From Microvelia longipes (taxonomy: Eukaryota; Arthropoda; Insecta; Hemiptera; Veliidae): a DNA stretch of 64,000 nucleotides. The stretch spans positions 4,207,153-4,271,152 of the forward strand of contig JACMZG010001914.1 of assembly GCA_018340805.1 (NCBI GenBank). Direction: 5' to 3'. The position numbers were made by a program, and so were the translations under genes. Positions 46,340 through 56,712 of the stretch are shown here, piece by piece (positions within the stretch are counted from its first letter, which is position 1; every line of letters starts with the position of its first letter). The notes under the pieces were generated by a model. That model was not told the DNA's origin and did not search any database. It saw only the letters and a program-made list of their open reading frames with translations.

Positions 46340-46765
46340 AAATTATATGATCAGAACAAAAAAATGTGATCAGAAAAACAAATGGTATAATCAGGACATA
46401 AAATGTGATCAGAAAAACAAATTATATGATCAGAACATAAAATGTGATCAGAAAAACAATTTATATGATCAGAACAAAAAAATGTGATCAGAAAAACAAT
46501 TTATATGATCAGAACAAAAAAATGTGATCAGAAAAACAATTTATATGATCAGAACAAAAAAATGTGATCAGAAAAAACAATTTATATGATCAGAACAAAA
46601 AATGTGATCAGAAAACAATTTATATGATCAGAACAAAAAAATGTGATCAGAAAAACAATTTAAATTGATCAGAACAAAAATGTGATCAGAAAAACAATTT
46701 ATATGATCAGAACAAAAAAATCAAATTAAATGTGTGATCAGAAAATCAAATTATATGATCAAATA
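46340..46765. repeat. 40-bp minisatellite with paired TGATCAGAA boxes
   Basis: About ten units of GTGATCAGAAAAACAATTTA plus TATGATCAGAACAAAAAAAT. Each unit carries two TGATCAGAA boxes ~20 bp apart, so the array has a 20-bp half period. Confidence 0.9.
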
Positions 46766-46839
46766 AATAATAAAATATATTGTAGGAATACAAAAATGAT
46801 TATAGAGAGCTGCAACAAACCATTCTTAGATTGATTACT

Positions 46840-47310
46840 CATAACTGAAATAAGATGATGAGAAAAAAATAGGATTATGAGAAGAATATATAATACAATT
46901 ATAAAAACAAAAGAGATGATAAGAAGAACATAATATAATTATAAGATCAAATGAGATAATGAATAGAAAATAATATAATTATAAGAACAAATGAGATGAT
47001 GAGAAGAACATAATGTAATCATATGAACAAATGAGGCAATGAATAGAAAATAATATAATTATAAGAACAAATGAGATAATGAATAAAAAATAATATAATT
47101 ATAAGAACAAATGAGATAATGAATAGAAAATAATATAATTATAAGAACAAATGAGATGATGAATAGAAAAAAACATAATTATATGAACAAATGAGGCGAT
47201 CAGAACAACATAATATCATCATAAGAACAAATGAGATTATGAATAGAAAATAATATAATTATAAGAACAAATGAGATGATGAGAAGAACATAAAATATCA
47301 TTATAAGTTG
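46840..47310. repeat. Second ~40-bp minisatellite (ATAATATAATTATAAGAACA type)
   Basis: About eleven units of ATAATATAATTATAAGAACA plus AATGAGATGATGAATAGAAA. It has the same ~40-bp period as the neighbouring array and shares the 'ATnAGAACAnA' and 'GATnAGAA' phrases. Confidence 0.88.
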
Positions 47311-47771
47311 AGGTGAGTGTTGTGGTGGCCCGAGGAGTATATATATAATGCATTTATGTTTGTTGTTTTATTAGAAGGCTAGAACTATTGGGACGGAATA
47401 CAATTTTTTAATTGTAATAGTTGCATAAGAATTGCAGCAATACCAGCTAAAAGCGGTAGGAGCTAATAAGTTAGCCGGGTCTTTTATTAAAAGAGATACA
47501 ATTGCCATGTAAAATGATATAACTTGTGATAAATAGAGTTATTACGTCTGATCAGATTATTTATAGTAAGAAAAACTCGACTATAAGTACGAGTTTTTCT
47601 TGCAAGGTGGGATTTTCCGCAGGAAACGGAAAATTTGAGAGAATGATATTACATGACTGTACGTATAATATAGTGCTTGAGTATAAATGTACGTATTATT
47701 CTTATTAGTCTTACGTAATATGTTTTATGTAAAGACAGAAAACTAGGTAATAAATAATATCCATAAAAAGA
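47311..47771. other. Intergenic DNA, no gene seen
   Basis: Nothing recognised except a short mirrored phrase (AAAAACTCGA / TACGAGTTTTTC near 47570). Confidence 0.45.
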
Positions 47772-47858
47772 GAGAGTGTATCCCGGGTGCGAACCCCCGA
47801 CCTCCGGGTGCTGAAATCAAGTGCTTATACGATCACGGATCGCAGAGGCAGCAAAAAC
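47772..47858 (-). ncRNA. tRNA-like sequence, probable SINE head
   Basis: On the minus strand TGCTGCCTCTGCGATCCGTG, ATCGTATAAGCACTTGATTT, CAGCACCCGGAGGTCGGGGG, TTCGCACCCGGGATACACTC. The CGGAGGTCGGGGGTTCGCAC part resembles a variable loop, T-stem and B box (GGTTCGnnnCC), and GATCGTATAAGC an A-box region. A proper acceptor stem and anticodon arm cannot be folded, so a tRNA-derived SINE or pseudogene is likelier than a functional tRNA. Confidence 0.55.
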
Positions 47859-48621
47859 ATTGTAATTAGCAGTGTAAAAAGATGTAAAGAATTTTATTGG
47901 TTTTATTAAATAATAAGATATAGGTCCTTAGACATTCTTTAATATAAATTAGACGATTGTCATATCCTGTGCACGAGCGAAGCGAATCCGAAGTTATGAG
48001 GATTAGCATGGCGAATTTGATAAGGTGGCTGAGGTAATGCTTTAAGGCAGAGATACGCAAAACTTTGGAGCTCCGTTTAGTTTAAAAATCCTCAAGGTCA
48101 TTAGTATTTTGGTGATTGACCAATCAGAGAAGCCGCTGCCAACCTCTCACCTAAAAAGAGAAAAAAACCCTACCACAATAACAGCTGTGGGGAAACAACC
48201 TTCTTCCCGGCAATCGTTCACTTTGTTTGTGGTTCTTCTTTTGATTACATCGCTTTGAAAACTACTTTCAAATGAATCTTAAAAATGATATTTTAAAATA
48301 AAACTTCACAAAAGAAATGTAAAAAAAACATCTCCAAGAAAATACGGGTAAAATAACCTGATTTGTTTACATAGTTTTTTCCCGCTCCCTTCTTGCAGGG
48401 ATTTTTTTTTCTTTAGAAACAGTGGTGTCTAAACTGACCTGTCAAGATTTTTAAACTAAACAATAGACTGTAGTAGATAAATGGTACTTGGCGGACCTCT
48501 GTCCATCTTGTAACCCCCCTCCCCACACAACGCAAAATTTTCTTTTTAACATTATAAATGAGGGCTTGCAAAGCTGCTCTATGATGTACAACATAAAAGA
48601 GCTTGAAAATTATTATTTACA
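47859..48621. other. Intergenic DNA with an R5S scrap, no gene seen
   Basis: CACGAGCGAAGCGAATCCGA at 47972 is an isolated R5S tail fragment. Otherwise nothing recognised. Confidence 0.45.
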
Positions 48622-48913
48622 TTTTTACTTTTCCTCATTTATACCGTAGATATATAGGAAAAGTATTTTGTTAGCAACTAAATCCGAAACCGAGATGAAA
48701 CCGGAATTATCCGTTTCTGGTGTTTTAAAGGCCTCCTGAGTGGTTTTCTTAAAGTTGCCTGTCTGTATATGTGTGTCTATTATCATCGTTGCTCCTACAG
48801 TAAATGTATGCTAGAGAATTAAAACTATGTAGAAAAATCAATCTACCACTGTAGTTTTGCTATTCGGATAATATTTTTTTATAACGTCACTAACCCGCAA
48901 TAATGACTCAGAA

Positions 48914-49622
48914 TGTTCATAGAGGGTGTCTTACCAACACAGCAGCTCGAAATTCCCTCTATATATCAGTAGATTAGACTGAAGGTAAGGTTGGTAGAAA
49001 TGAAAAGGAAACGAAAATTTTGTAATACATTACCCTTAAGGCCATATAATTAAACATCAGGTTAAATTAGGTTTAGATTTTAGGTAAGTCACGGTGATTG
49101 GCAGTTGACAGGCTTCTTGGAGACTTGGCGATTGGTTGAATCAGAAGGCAGCATGAGCGGGCACCCATCCACTAACTGACCAGGCTTTGAACATCGGGTG
49201 ACGTCAACACTAACTTGGACGAACTGCAGCAGCCTCTACTAGCTAGTCCACAGATCTGGCCTCCTTGAAGTCCTGAACACGAGTGAGAGAGAGTGGAGGG
49301 AGGATGTCCCTTTTATAGGTTTTAGGAAGGCATCTTCTTTTTCCTCTTGAATCTTCTTAGATTCTTCACAAGATGTTGGACCATGTTCATTTTTTCTTAA
49401 TTGTCCTTTAATTATACGTTGGCCTTAAGGGAATTAGGCATTAAAGTAAAGAATTTAAAAATAATACATTAAAGGTAACAAAGGTTACTATAAAATTCAT
49501 AAAAGAAGGTTATATTACTAAGAAATTAATTAATGAGAACAAATAATAATAAAAGGGGGGTTTGGGGTGCCCAATAAACAAAAAAAAAAAAAAAAAGACA
49601 AAAAACGCTAAGTAGCGTAACA
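48914..49622 (-). repeat. 3' LTR of the BEL/Pao element
   Basis: 709 bp. Its outer half carries a 5S-like stretch (49149-49199). TATAAAAGGG is at 49309-49318, and near its start (minus direction) there is a CGCTACTTAGCG palindrome. It differs from the other LTR at about 49256 (G/T), in a T run near 49395, at 49464 (A/T), in a G run near 49483, and in an A-rich tract at about 49580. Confidence 0.93.
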
Positions 49623-49634
49623 TTCCGCCCACCT
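49623..49634 (-). other. Polypurine tract
   Basis: Minus-strand AGGTGGGCGGAA immediately before the LTR start TGTTACG, the expected plus-strand priming site. Confidence 0.8.
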
Positions 49635-49647
49635 AAAACAACATGTT

Positions 49648-50245
49648 TTACTGTAGGTTAGGAGAGGATACTAGGTCAGGTAATAAGGGTACTAGGTAAT
49701 GAGTGGATCGCTTATACAAGTTACCTTTGCTATCCACTAGTGTTACAACTCGAACAGTTCCTGAACGATCTGGATGAACTTGGTGAATTCTAGCTGTTTT
49801 CCACTGGAGAGGAGGAGCATTGGTGACTTCCAGCACCAAGGTACCTTCAACAAAAGAATCAGAACTCTTCTTCCATTTAACTCGTTGTTGAAGAAGTTGG
49901 TAGTATTCGGTACTCCAGCGTCTCCAAAAGTGCTGGGTGGAATACTGGATGAGTTGCCAGCGACGAAGATGGCTATAATTTAAATCAGAAACATCCTTTT
50001 CTGGTAAGGCATTTAATGAATCTCCTATCAACATGTGTCCGGGGGTTAAAACGTCAAACTTGGTAGGGTCACTTGACAAAGGTCCAAGTGGCCTAGAGTT
50101 CATGATGGCTTCTATTCTTATGAAGACAGTTGACAACTCTTCATAAGTAAGAGGTCTGGATCCTACTGATCTGTAGAAATGATACTTAGCTACCTTCACA
50201 GAAGCCTCCCACAAACCTCCGAAATGAGGTGAGTAGGGCGGATTA
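49648..50245 (-). pseudogene. BEL/Pao integrase C-terminal part with DUF5641-type domain
   Basis: It opens with the third catalytic acidic residue of the integrase (the E of L-W-E-A, codon at about 50208). It continues through MNSRPLGPLSSD, PGHMLIGDSLNALP and RRWQLIQ-x-x-x-QHFWRRWS-x-EY, the DUF5641 signature, ending at 49648. It is separated from the integrase core by a one-base shift at a T run near 50245. Together they would bind LTR ends and carry out strand transfer. Confidence 0.85.
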
Positions 50246-50725
50246 AAGACCAGTTCACACCTAAATTGGTAGCTTCTCTAATAATAGAGTCTTGGTTATG
50301 CTGTCTATTCAAGAAAACATAGAGCTCCTTCAAACGGCGTGACGCCCCTATAAAATTTGAGCCACAGTCAGAATAGACGTTAGTAGGAAGGCCGCGTCTC
50401 GAAACAAAACGCTGAAAGGCAGCGAGAAATGCCTCAGTAGATAACGAAGAAGCAATCTCCAAGTGTACAGCTGTACTGGCCATACAAACAAATAAACATA
50501 AATATACCTTCTCTGATGCGTTTCTAAGCTTAGATGTTTTCATCTGAAAAGGTCCGGCATAGTCAACGCCTACACGTATAAAGGCTCTTCCTTGGTTGGA
50601 ACGAGATAGGGGGAGATCGCCCATCTGAGGAGCTATAGGTCTGGCTTTCATTTTACGACAGATTAAGCATCGATATATAGCTGATCTTACTTCTGATCTG
50701 ACGCCAAATATCCAATATTTTTCTT
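50196..50725 (-). pseudogene. BEL/Pao integrase core
   Basis: The minus frame contains CLICRK (half of the HHCC zinc site, whose histidines HHHIVNFH lie at the end of the preceding frame), VGVDYAGPF (first catalytic Asp) and VYSDCGSNFIG (second Asp). The glutamate lies in the next frame. The shift from the pol frame is near 50720, close to an A/T run. About 5-10 codons around it are uncertain. Confidence 0.88.
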
Positions 50726-53070
50726 TGAACAAGACTTTGTAAAGCTCGCTGGCCAAGGTGGAAGTTGACAATATGATGATGATTAAGAAAAATCTTAGTA
50801 AAATGGGAATGCGAAGGTAATAATATAGGATGCCTATGGTCATAGGCTAAGTCGAAGTTTGACAGACGACCGCCCACCCTGAGTAGACCGGCTTCATCCT
50901 GAAACACATTAAGAGATTCAAATTTGGTAGAAAGAATTTTCTTGGTGGCAAAACAAAATTCTTTCTGGAATTCCATCTGCTGGATAGCTCGAATACAAAT
51001 AAAATTAGCATGGTTTAACTCATCAACTGAAAGCTGAGTACCTTTAGATCTTAAGTTTTTAAAAGGTTGCTTAGCGTTAGCATAAAAACGAAAAATGTAG
51101 GCTATAACTCTAATCAGCGTTTTATATTCTGAATGACGCTCAATCAGAGAAACAACAAACTCAGAGCTAGAAAAACAAAATAACACTTGTTCTTTAACAG
51201 GTTTAAGTTCTGGAAGATTATTGCATTCCTGTGTACTTAAAACAGGCCAACTTAGTGGGACTTCTCTCATCCAGTGAGGGCCGTACCACCAAAGATCCTT
51301 ATGGGCTAACTCTGACGGATTAACTCCACGACATGATAAGTCAGCTGGATTATCGGTTGAAGAAACGTGATTCCATTGATTTGGTGAACAAATTTCTAAA
51401 ATAGCTACAATCCTGTTTGCAACGAACGTCTTTAGAGTGTGAGGTGACAGTTTGAGCCATGAAAGCACGATTGTTGAATCTGAAAACAAAATGACATCCT
51501 TAATATTAAGGTTAGATTTAAACGAATACACTGACTCTAATAGTCTAGCCAATAACAAGGCTCCAGATAATTCCAATCTAGGAATAGTCATGGTTTTAAT
51601 CGGGGCAAGCTTGCTCTTAGCTCTTATTAATGAGATTTTAACATAATTACTCTCATCTACAACTCTCAGGTAAAGGACAGCGCTATAACCCTTTTCGGAA
51701 GCATCGCTGAAACCTATAATTTGAATGCTCTTTATGGTAGGAGTTACCACAACTCTTGGAATTTGAATGTTCTTTAATTCAGGTAGCTGAGAGGTAAAGG
51801 TTCGCCACTCTGCACATATAGACTCAGGAGGAGTTTGGTCCCAATCCATATGTAACAACCAAAGTGACTGCATGATACACTTTGCCATAAATATCACAGG
51901 AGAAAGAAATCCCTGGATGTCAAACAATCGGGCAATTGTAGACAGTATACAACGTTTAGTGATATTAGGCGGAATATGAGTAATTTGATAGAACAAAACA
52001 TCTTGAACAGGATCCCAGCACATCCCAAGAATTTTTGTAGATCTTGATTCTATAGGAGTTAAAGATAGATGTTGACCAGTCGTAGCGACGTCCTCGGAGT
52101 TTAATTCAGGTGAATTGCTCTTCCATTTGTGCACAGGAAAACATCCTTTACTTAACAACTGCTGCAACTGAAACATAAGAATTTTGGCTCCCGTCACTGA
52201 TGATGATCCACAGACCATGTCATCCATGTAAGTCTCCTTTAGAAGAACTCTTGATGCTTCAGGATACTGGCTTCCATTCTCCTCGACGAGTTGTTGAAGA
52301 CAGCGCTTAGCTAGGTAGGGGGCTGAAGCAGTGCCATAAGTTAAAGTGTTAAGCTCGTAGACATCTAACGGATAAACTCTTTCCTCTCTCCATAAGATGT
52401 GCTGATAACATCTATGCTCTTCAGTAATCAGGATTTGCCTATACATTTTAACTATATCTCCTACTAAAGCAACTTGGTAAATACGGAAATTTAGAGATAT
52501 ATCACTTAAATCTTGTTGAAGATTCGGACCAACCCACATTTTGTCATTTAAAGAACCTTCCGAAGTGGGCATTGAGGCATCGAATACCACGCGTATTTTA
52601 CTCTCTGGATCACTTGATTTAACTACGGCATGGTGTGGAATTAAATATTTGGTTGGCTGTTTGGCTAAACTCATATGCCCTAAAGTAAAATATTCACGAA
52701 GGAATTCAGAATATTTTAACTTTAACAACGGCTGCTTGTCTAGTTTGGCTTCTAATCTGAAAAATCTATTTTTTACAGCAATAGATGAGTCGCCAAGTAC
52801 AACATTGTCGTCTTTAAACGGGATTGACACGACAAAGCGACCCTCAGGGGTACGTGTATAGGTAGAGAGAAACTGCTTCTCGCATATTTCTTCTTCGATA
52901 CTTCTTAACTTAGGAGTGTTTATCTGTTCTACTTCCCAGAATTTGGAAAATATTTCATCGGAAACTGGATGGGCTAAAACAGAAAGGCATTGCTCATCTT
53001 GGGCAAAGGACTTACAGTCTGGGATCTCTCCAAAAATAACTAAACCAAAAATAGTTGATAACGCACCCAA
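50653..53070 (-). CDS. pol: BEL/Pao reverse transcriptase and RNase H
   Basis: 805-codon open frame. The first ~150 residues are the connection after the protease. The RT follows with IRVVFDASMP, GDIVKMYRQI (catalytic Asp ~205) and the catalytic YMDD at residues 281-284 (52219-52230). RNase H comes next: IIGFSDASEKGYSAVLYL, IPRLELSGALLLARL and VILFSDSTIVLSWLKL supply Asp, Glu and Asp, followed by NPADLSCRG. The end (HHHIVNFH) begins the integrase zinc site. All key residues are intact. The Met at 53070 is simply the first in frame; natural expression is as a polyprotein. Confidence 0.92.
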   Translation of the reverse strand: MGALSTIFGLVIFGEIPDCKSFAQDEQCLSVLAHPVSDEIFSKFWEVEQINTPKLRSIEEEICEKQFLSTYTRTPEGRFVVSIPFKDDNVVLGDSSIAVKNRFFRLEAKLDKQPLLKLKYSEFLREYFTLGHMSLAKQPTKYLIPHHAVVKSSDPESKIRVVFDASMPTSEGSLNDKMWVGPNLQQDLSDISLNFRIYQVALVGDIVKMYRQILITEEHRCYQHILWREERVYPLDVYELNTLTYGTASAPYLAKRCLQQLVEENGSQYPEASRVLLKETYMDDMVCGSSSVTGAKILMFQLQQLLSKGCFPVHKWKSNSPELNSEDVATTGQHLSLTPIESRSTKILGMCWDPVQDVLFYQITHIPPNITKRCILSTIARLFDIQGFLSPVIFMAKCIMQSLWLLHMDWDQTPPESICAEWRTFTSQLPELKNIQIPRVVVTPTIKSIQIIGFSDASEKGYSAVLYLRVVDESNYVKISLIRAKSKLAPIKTMTIPRLELSGALLLARLLESVYSFKSNLNIKDVILFSDSTIVLSWLKLSPHTLKTFVANRIVAILEICSPNQWNHVSSTDNPADLSCRGVNPSELAHKDLWWYGPHWMREVPLSWPVLSTQECNNLPELKPVKEQVLFCFSSSEFVVSLIERHSEYKTLIRVIAYIFRFYANAKQPFKNLRSKGTQLSVDELNHANFICIRAIQQMEFQKEFCFATKKILSTKFESLNVFQDEAGLLRVGGRLSNFDLAYDHRHPILLPSHSHFTKIFLNHHHIVNFHLGQRALQSLVQRKILDIWRQIRSKISYISMLNLS

Positions 53071-53610
53071 CGCATCACTGATTTTTGGTGGCTCTTTAGG
53101 ATTTAAAGTTTGGATAAATAATTTGTTCCTAAGAGAAAGTCAATTTTACCTGACTTATAAAATTAGGGTCGGCTAACTCAAGCTCAGAGATATTGGAAAT
53201 ACAGGTTGGATCAACGGATGTTGATGGTAAGTCTGGAGTAACTGAGTCTTTATCTAAAACAAACGCCTCAGCATTAATTTCACTATTTGGATTTATTCTA
53301 GAGATTAAACGGCAACGAACTTTACCCTTTGTTTTGGCAAAGCTGTTTTCCAACAAAAGAGATTTATTCACAGAGACCAAGTGAGGCCTAAACGCTTACA
53401 GCATTCAGAAGTTATAAGGGAAACTTGAGAAGCACTATCATAAAGAAGGCGGATCGGTTGTAAGTTTCCTCTAGCATCTGGAACTAAAACTTCAGCAGTC
53501 CCTAATAATATTTGTGATTTGTCAGTAACATTACTATTTACAGGCGCCTCATTAACAACTTTCGTGAGGTAGATGGAGAGTTTTGAGAGTTATGGTTCTC
53601 CCTTATTTCT
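53071..53610 (-). pseudogene. BEL/Pao aspartic protease region (DUF1758-type), frameshifted
   Basis: IRLLYDSASQVSLIT, with the D-S-A catalytic triplet (usually D-S/T-G/A), precedes ECCKRLGLTW. Then, in another frame (53380-53129), come the R-x-R-(G)KVRCRLISR and EAFVLDK strands and ELADPNFIS. A short link in a third frame has a DFLLGTNYL-like end. At least four one-base shifts lie between about 53615 and 53090. Confidence 0.8.
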
Positions 53611-55160
53611 TTATTTGGGATTATCTTGATGTAGAAGTGTATTATGTTTACGTTGACAAGACCTACAATTTTTAGAAGAAGGACAATTAGGGGCTGAATG
53701 CCTTTTAGAAAAGCAATTAAAGCATAAGTGGTTTCTTTTCAAGAAGGCAATACGGCTTGGCACACTCATTTCCCTAAACTTGGAACACTGGTATAATAAA
53801 TGTCCAGAGCCACAACACATTTAAGATTAGATTTAGGAGTAAAAGTCACTGTATCTGTAACCGGCTTACTATTTTCAACAGCTGCTAGTACGTGAGGCTT
53901 GCTTTGACCTTTAGGCTTGGGTTCAGGTCGGGTTGAGTAAGGTTGTTTACTCTTATGTGCTGAGCTAGGTCAGATAACTCTAACACACGACATCTATCTT
54001 GAACGAAGTCAATTAAATCTTCATAGGACGGAAACTCTTCATTAACACAGCTAGCCTCAAATCTCTCCCGAGTGTCAGGGTCTAATCTTTTGGTAGCTAA
54101 AGATAGAAATAAAAAATCGGCTTCATTTCTAACCTTTAAAGATTTAAAGGCAGAAATGTTTTCGCCAACTGTACGTATAAACTTTGAAGGGACTGTACAG
54201 AAGGAGGATTTTTAGATGGTTGAAATTCTAAGATTTTATCGATATAAGTTGCTGCTAACAATCGCTTATTATCGTATTTCTTAATCAAAGCTTCCCAGGC
54301 CTTTGAATAATTTTCCTCCGTAATGGTAAAAGCAGATATAGCAGTAGAGGCATCACCAGACAGAGCCATAGTAAGTCGGTGAAATTTAACTATGGTGGGC
54401 ATAACGGGGTCGTTATGAATTAATGAGGTAAATATCTGCTTGAACTTGGGCCACTCAGTAGCGACGCCATTAAAACTTATGGGAGGTAATTTAGGTAAGC
54501 GAGCACTATAGGACATAGATTCATTGAGTCTACTATCATAAGGATTTGGTACATTAGGTCGTCTCTCATCTTCAAGTTTTTGATGATAGGCAGCGATTGT
54601 ATAATACATAGTTTGAGTGTTATTCCTATTCTCAGAATCGTGAGAAGTCGGGAAAAACAAGGCTCTCCACCTAATATGGCTGTGGAGGGTAAGGGATCAA
54701 ACTTATCTAAGTATTCATTAATTATAGTTACACTTCTATCCTTCATGGCACGGAAATAATCAATTAGGGTTCTATCTCCAACTTCCACAATCGTTCTACC
54801 TACACTACATATTTGGTTAAGATCCTTACGCATAAGTCTTAGTGATACTTTACCTGCCAGAATATGAGAAGATAATGAAGACTCTGAAGTGACACCTGGG
54901 GTTGATCCTGCACGCCCTTCAGTTCCTACATGAGAGGTCATAATCGTAGTAGTAGCCGTACTAGGAATAGTATTGGTAGAAGTATAAACAGGTATACTAG
55001 TAACAGCTATACTACTGGTGGTGACTATACTAGAAGTAGGGGTTATACTAGCAGTAGTCAGGTTTGCAGCAGGTGTAGACATACTGGTAGTTACTACACT
55101 AGGAGTTAGGACACTTGTAGTAACTGGACTGGTAGTAGCAGCAGGCTCGTTATCACCCAT
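53611..55160 (-). pseudogene. gag: BEL/Pao gag with zinc knuckles, frameshifted
   Basis: The likely start is the ATG at 55160 (MGDNEP), leading into a ~70-residue Ser/Thr-rich stretch and then a helical region. After a shift in a T run near 54657 comes the DUF1759 capsid-like domain (LPKLPPISFNGVATEWPKFK). After another shift near 54170 its end continues (RLDPDTRERFEASCVNEEF), and a third shift is near 53815. The nucleocapsid end has a classic C-x2-C-x4-H-x4-C knuckle (CFNCFSKRHSAPNC) and CRSCQRKHNTLLH. Particle assembly and RNA packaging are the expected roles. Confidence 0.88.
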
Positions 55161-55976
55161 GAGAAACTGCAAAGATAATTAGAAAGTATAAAAACCTGAA
55201 AGAAATCTTAGAACTAAGGAAAAAAATGTTTAAGAATATAAGGTAGACAAAAAATACTTAATTTGATGATAGTTTTAGGAAAGGAAGGATGGTAAAGGAT
55301 ATTACTCACAGTAAAACATATATTTAAATCCTTTAATAATACCGATTTAAAAACTATAAAATATATATAGAACTCATTAACCATTAGTATTAAAGATATA
55401 AAGTAAGGTTATGCAACCCGTAATGCATATATTGTAGATTGAAATCAAAAGGTATGCAAAAAAACTTTTTAACCATGGGTATGCAAATAATAATTCATAT
55501 GAATGAAACTGGGTTTTAATAATTCGGCTTGACCCGCATAAAACAAAATAAATTTGATCAAACCTGGGTTTCATTAAATAAAATAAAAAATCTGGGTTCC
55601 CATGTGTTAGGCAAAACCAGCAACACATTTACTATTATTACTATGAACGAACCTGGATTTAGTAGGCAAACAGATTTCAAAAAATATACTAAACCCTCAA
55701 CACACACAATTAATATAAGTTGAATGAACCTGGGTTTGGTCAAAAACAAAAATAAATTGGTAAAAATACTAAACCCACAATGCAAAAAATTAAAAATCAA
55801 AATTATTTGGGCGATCACTCCTGGGTTAGTATAAATTATATGAATAAAAATAAACAGGGCAAAGGTACTTGTTCTCACCTTACATAAATTCATTAACAAT
55901 ATTATTCAGAAAAAGAATCAAAGTTCTAAATAAAATTAAAAAATAATCAACATAAACAAATTTAAATATCCCTCCT
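55161..55976 (-). other. BEL/Pao 5' leader with repeated CCTGGGTTT motif
   Basis: Between the primer site and gag the plus strand shows about six copies of (A/T)CCTGGGTTT or close variants, at about 55508, 55562, 55589, 55651, 55727 and 55822. The sense strand of the element therefore has repeated AAACCCAGG. No coding is seen. Confidence 0.6.
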
Positions 55977-55994
55977 TCCCGGGTTTCGGCACCA
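55977..55994 (-). other. Primer binding site, tRNA-Phe type
   Basis: Minus-strand TGGTGCCGAAACCCGGGA is complementary to a tRNA 3' end TCCCGGGTTTCGGCACCA, as in animal tRNA-Phe (acceptor GCCGAAA). It begins four bases (GATT) inside the 5' LTR end. Confidence 0.85.
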
Positions 55995-55998
55995 AATC

Positions 55999-56712
55999 TG
56001 TTCATAGAGGGTGTCTTACCAACACAGCAGCTCGAAATTCCCTCTATATATCAGTAGATTAGACTGAAGGTAAGGTTGGTAGAAATGAAAAGGAAACGAA
56101 AATTTTGTAATACATTACCCTTAAGGCCATATAATTAAACATCAGGTTAAATTAGGTTTAGATTTTAGGTAAGTCACGGTGATTGGCAGTTGACAGGCTT
56201 CTTGGAGACTTGGCGATTGGTTGAATCAGAAGGCAGCATGAGCGGGCACCCATCCACTAACTGACCAGGCTTTGAACATCGGGTGACGTCAACACTAACT
56301 TGGACGAACTGCAGCAGCCTCTACTAGCTAGTCCACAGATCTTGCCTCCTTGAAGTCCTGAACACGAGTGAGAGAGAGTGGAGGGAGGATGTCCCTTTTA
56401 TAGGTTTTAGGAAGGCATCTTCTTTTTCCTCTTGAATCTTCTTAGATTCTTCACAAGATGTTGGACCATGTTCATTGTTTTTCTTAATTGTCCTTTAATT
56501 ATACGTTGGCCTTAAGGGAATTAGGCATTAAAGTAAAGAATTTAAAAATAATACTTTAAAGGTAACAAAGGGTTACTATAAAATTCATAAAAGAAGGTTA
56601 TATTACTAAGAAATTAATTAATGAGAACAAATAATAATAAAAGGGGGGTTTGGGGTGCCCAATAAACAAAAATAAACATAAAAAAAGACAAAAAACGCTA
56701 AGTAGCGTAACA
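55999..56712 (-). repeat. 5' LTR of the BEL/Pao element
   Basis: 714 bp, nearly identical to 48914-49622. It contains a 5S-like stretch at about 56234-56284 and a TATA box, and provides the promoter. Confidence 0.93.
56393..56402 (-). promoter_or_regulatory. LTR TATA box
   Basis: Minus-strand TATAAAAGGG in the 5' LTR; RNA would be expected to start ~25-30 bp further on (about 56370). The same sequence occurs in the 3' LTR at 49309-49318. Confidence 0.65.

Larger units (their letters stand above)
48914..56712 (-). mobile_element. BEL/Pao LTR retrotransposon, complete structure
   Basis: Two LTRs (55999-56712 as 5' and 48914-49622 as 3' in the element's own direction), both TGTTACG...GAACA, and a perfect 5-bp target duplication CAGAA (48909-48913, 56713-56717). 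A tRNA-Phe primer site, a polypurine tract and the gag-protease-RT-RNase H-integrase order complete it. The DUF1759-type gag and DUF5641-type C-terminus are specific to the BEL/Pao group. The LTRs differ at only about five places, so the insertion is young, yet the coding region has about ten frame breaks. It lies inside an R5S repeat. Confidence 0.95.

Noticed and set aside
51452..53384. Plus-strand ORFs of 63-106 codons across the BEL pol region
   Set aside because: They lie antisense to the RT/RNase H frame, which has all catalytic motifs.
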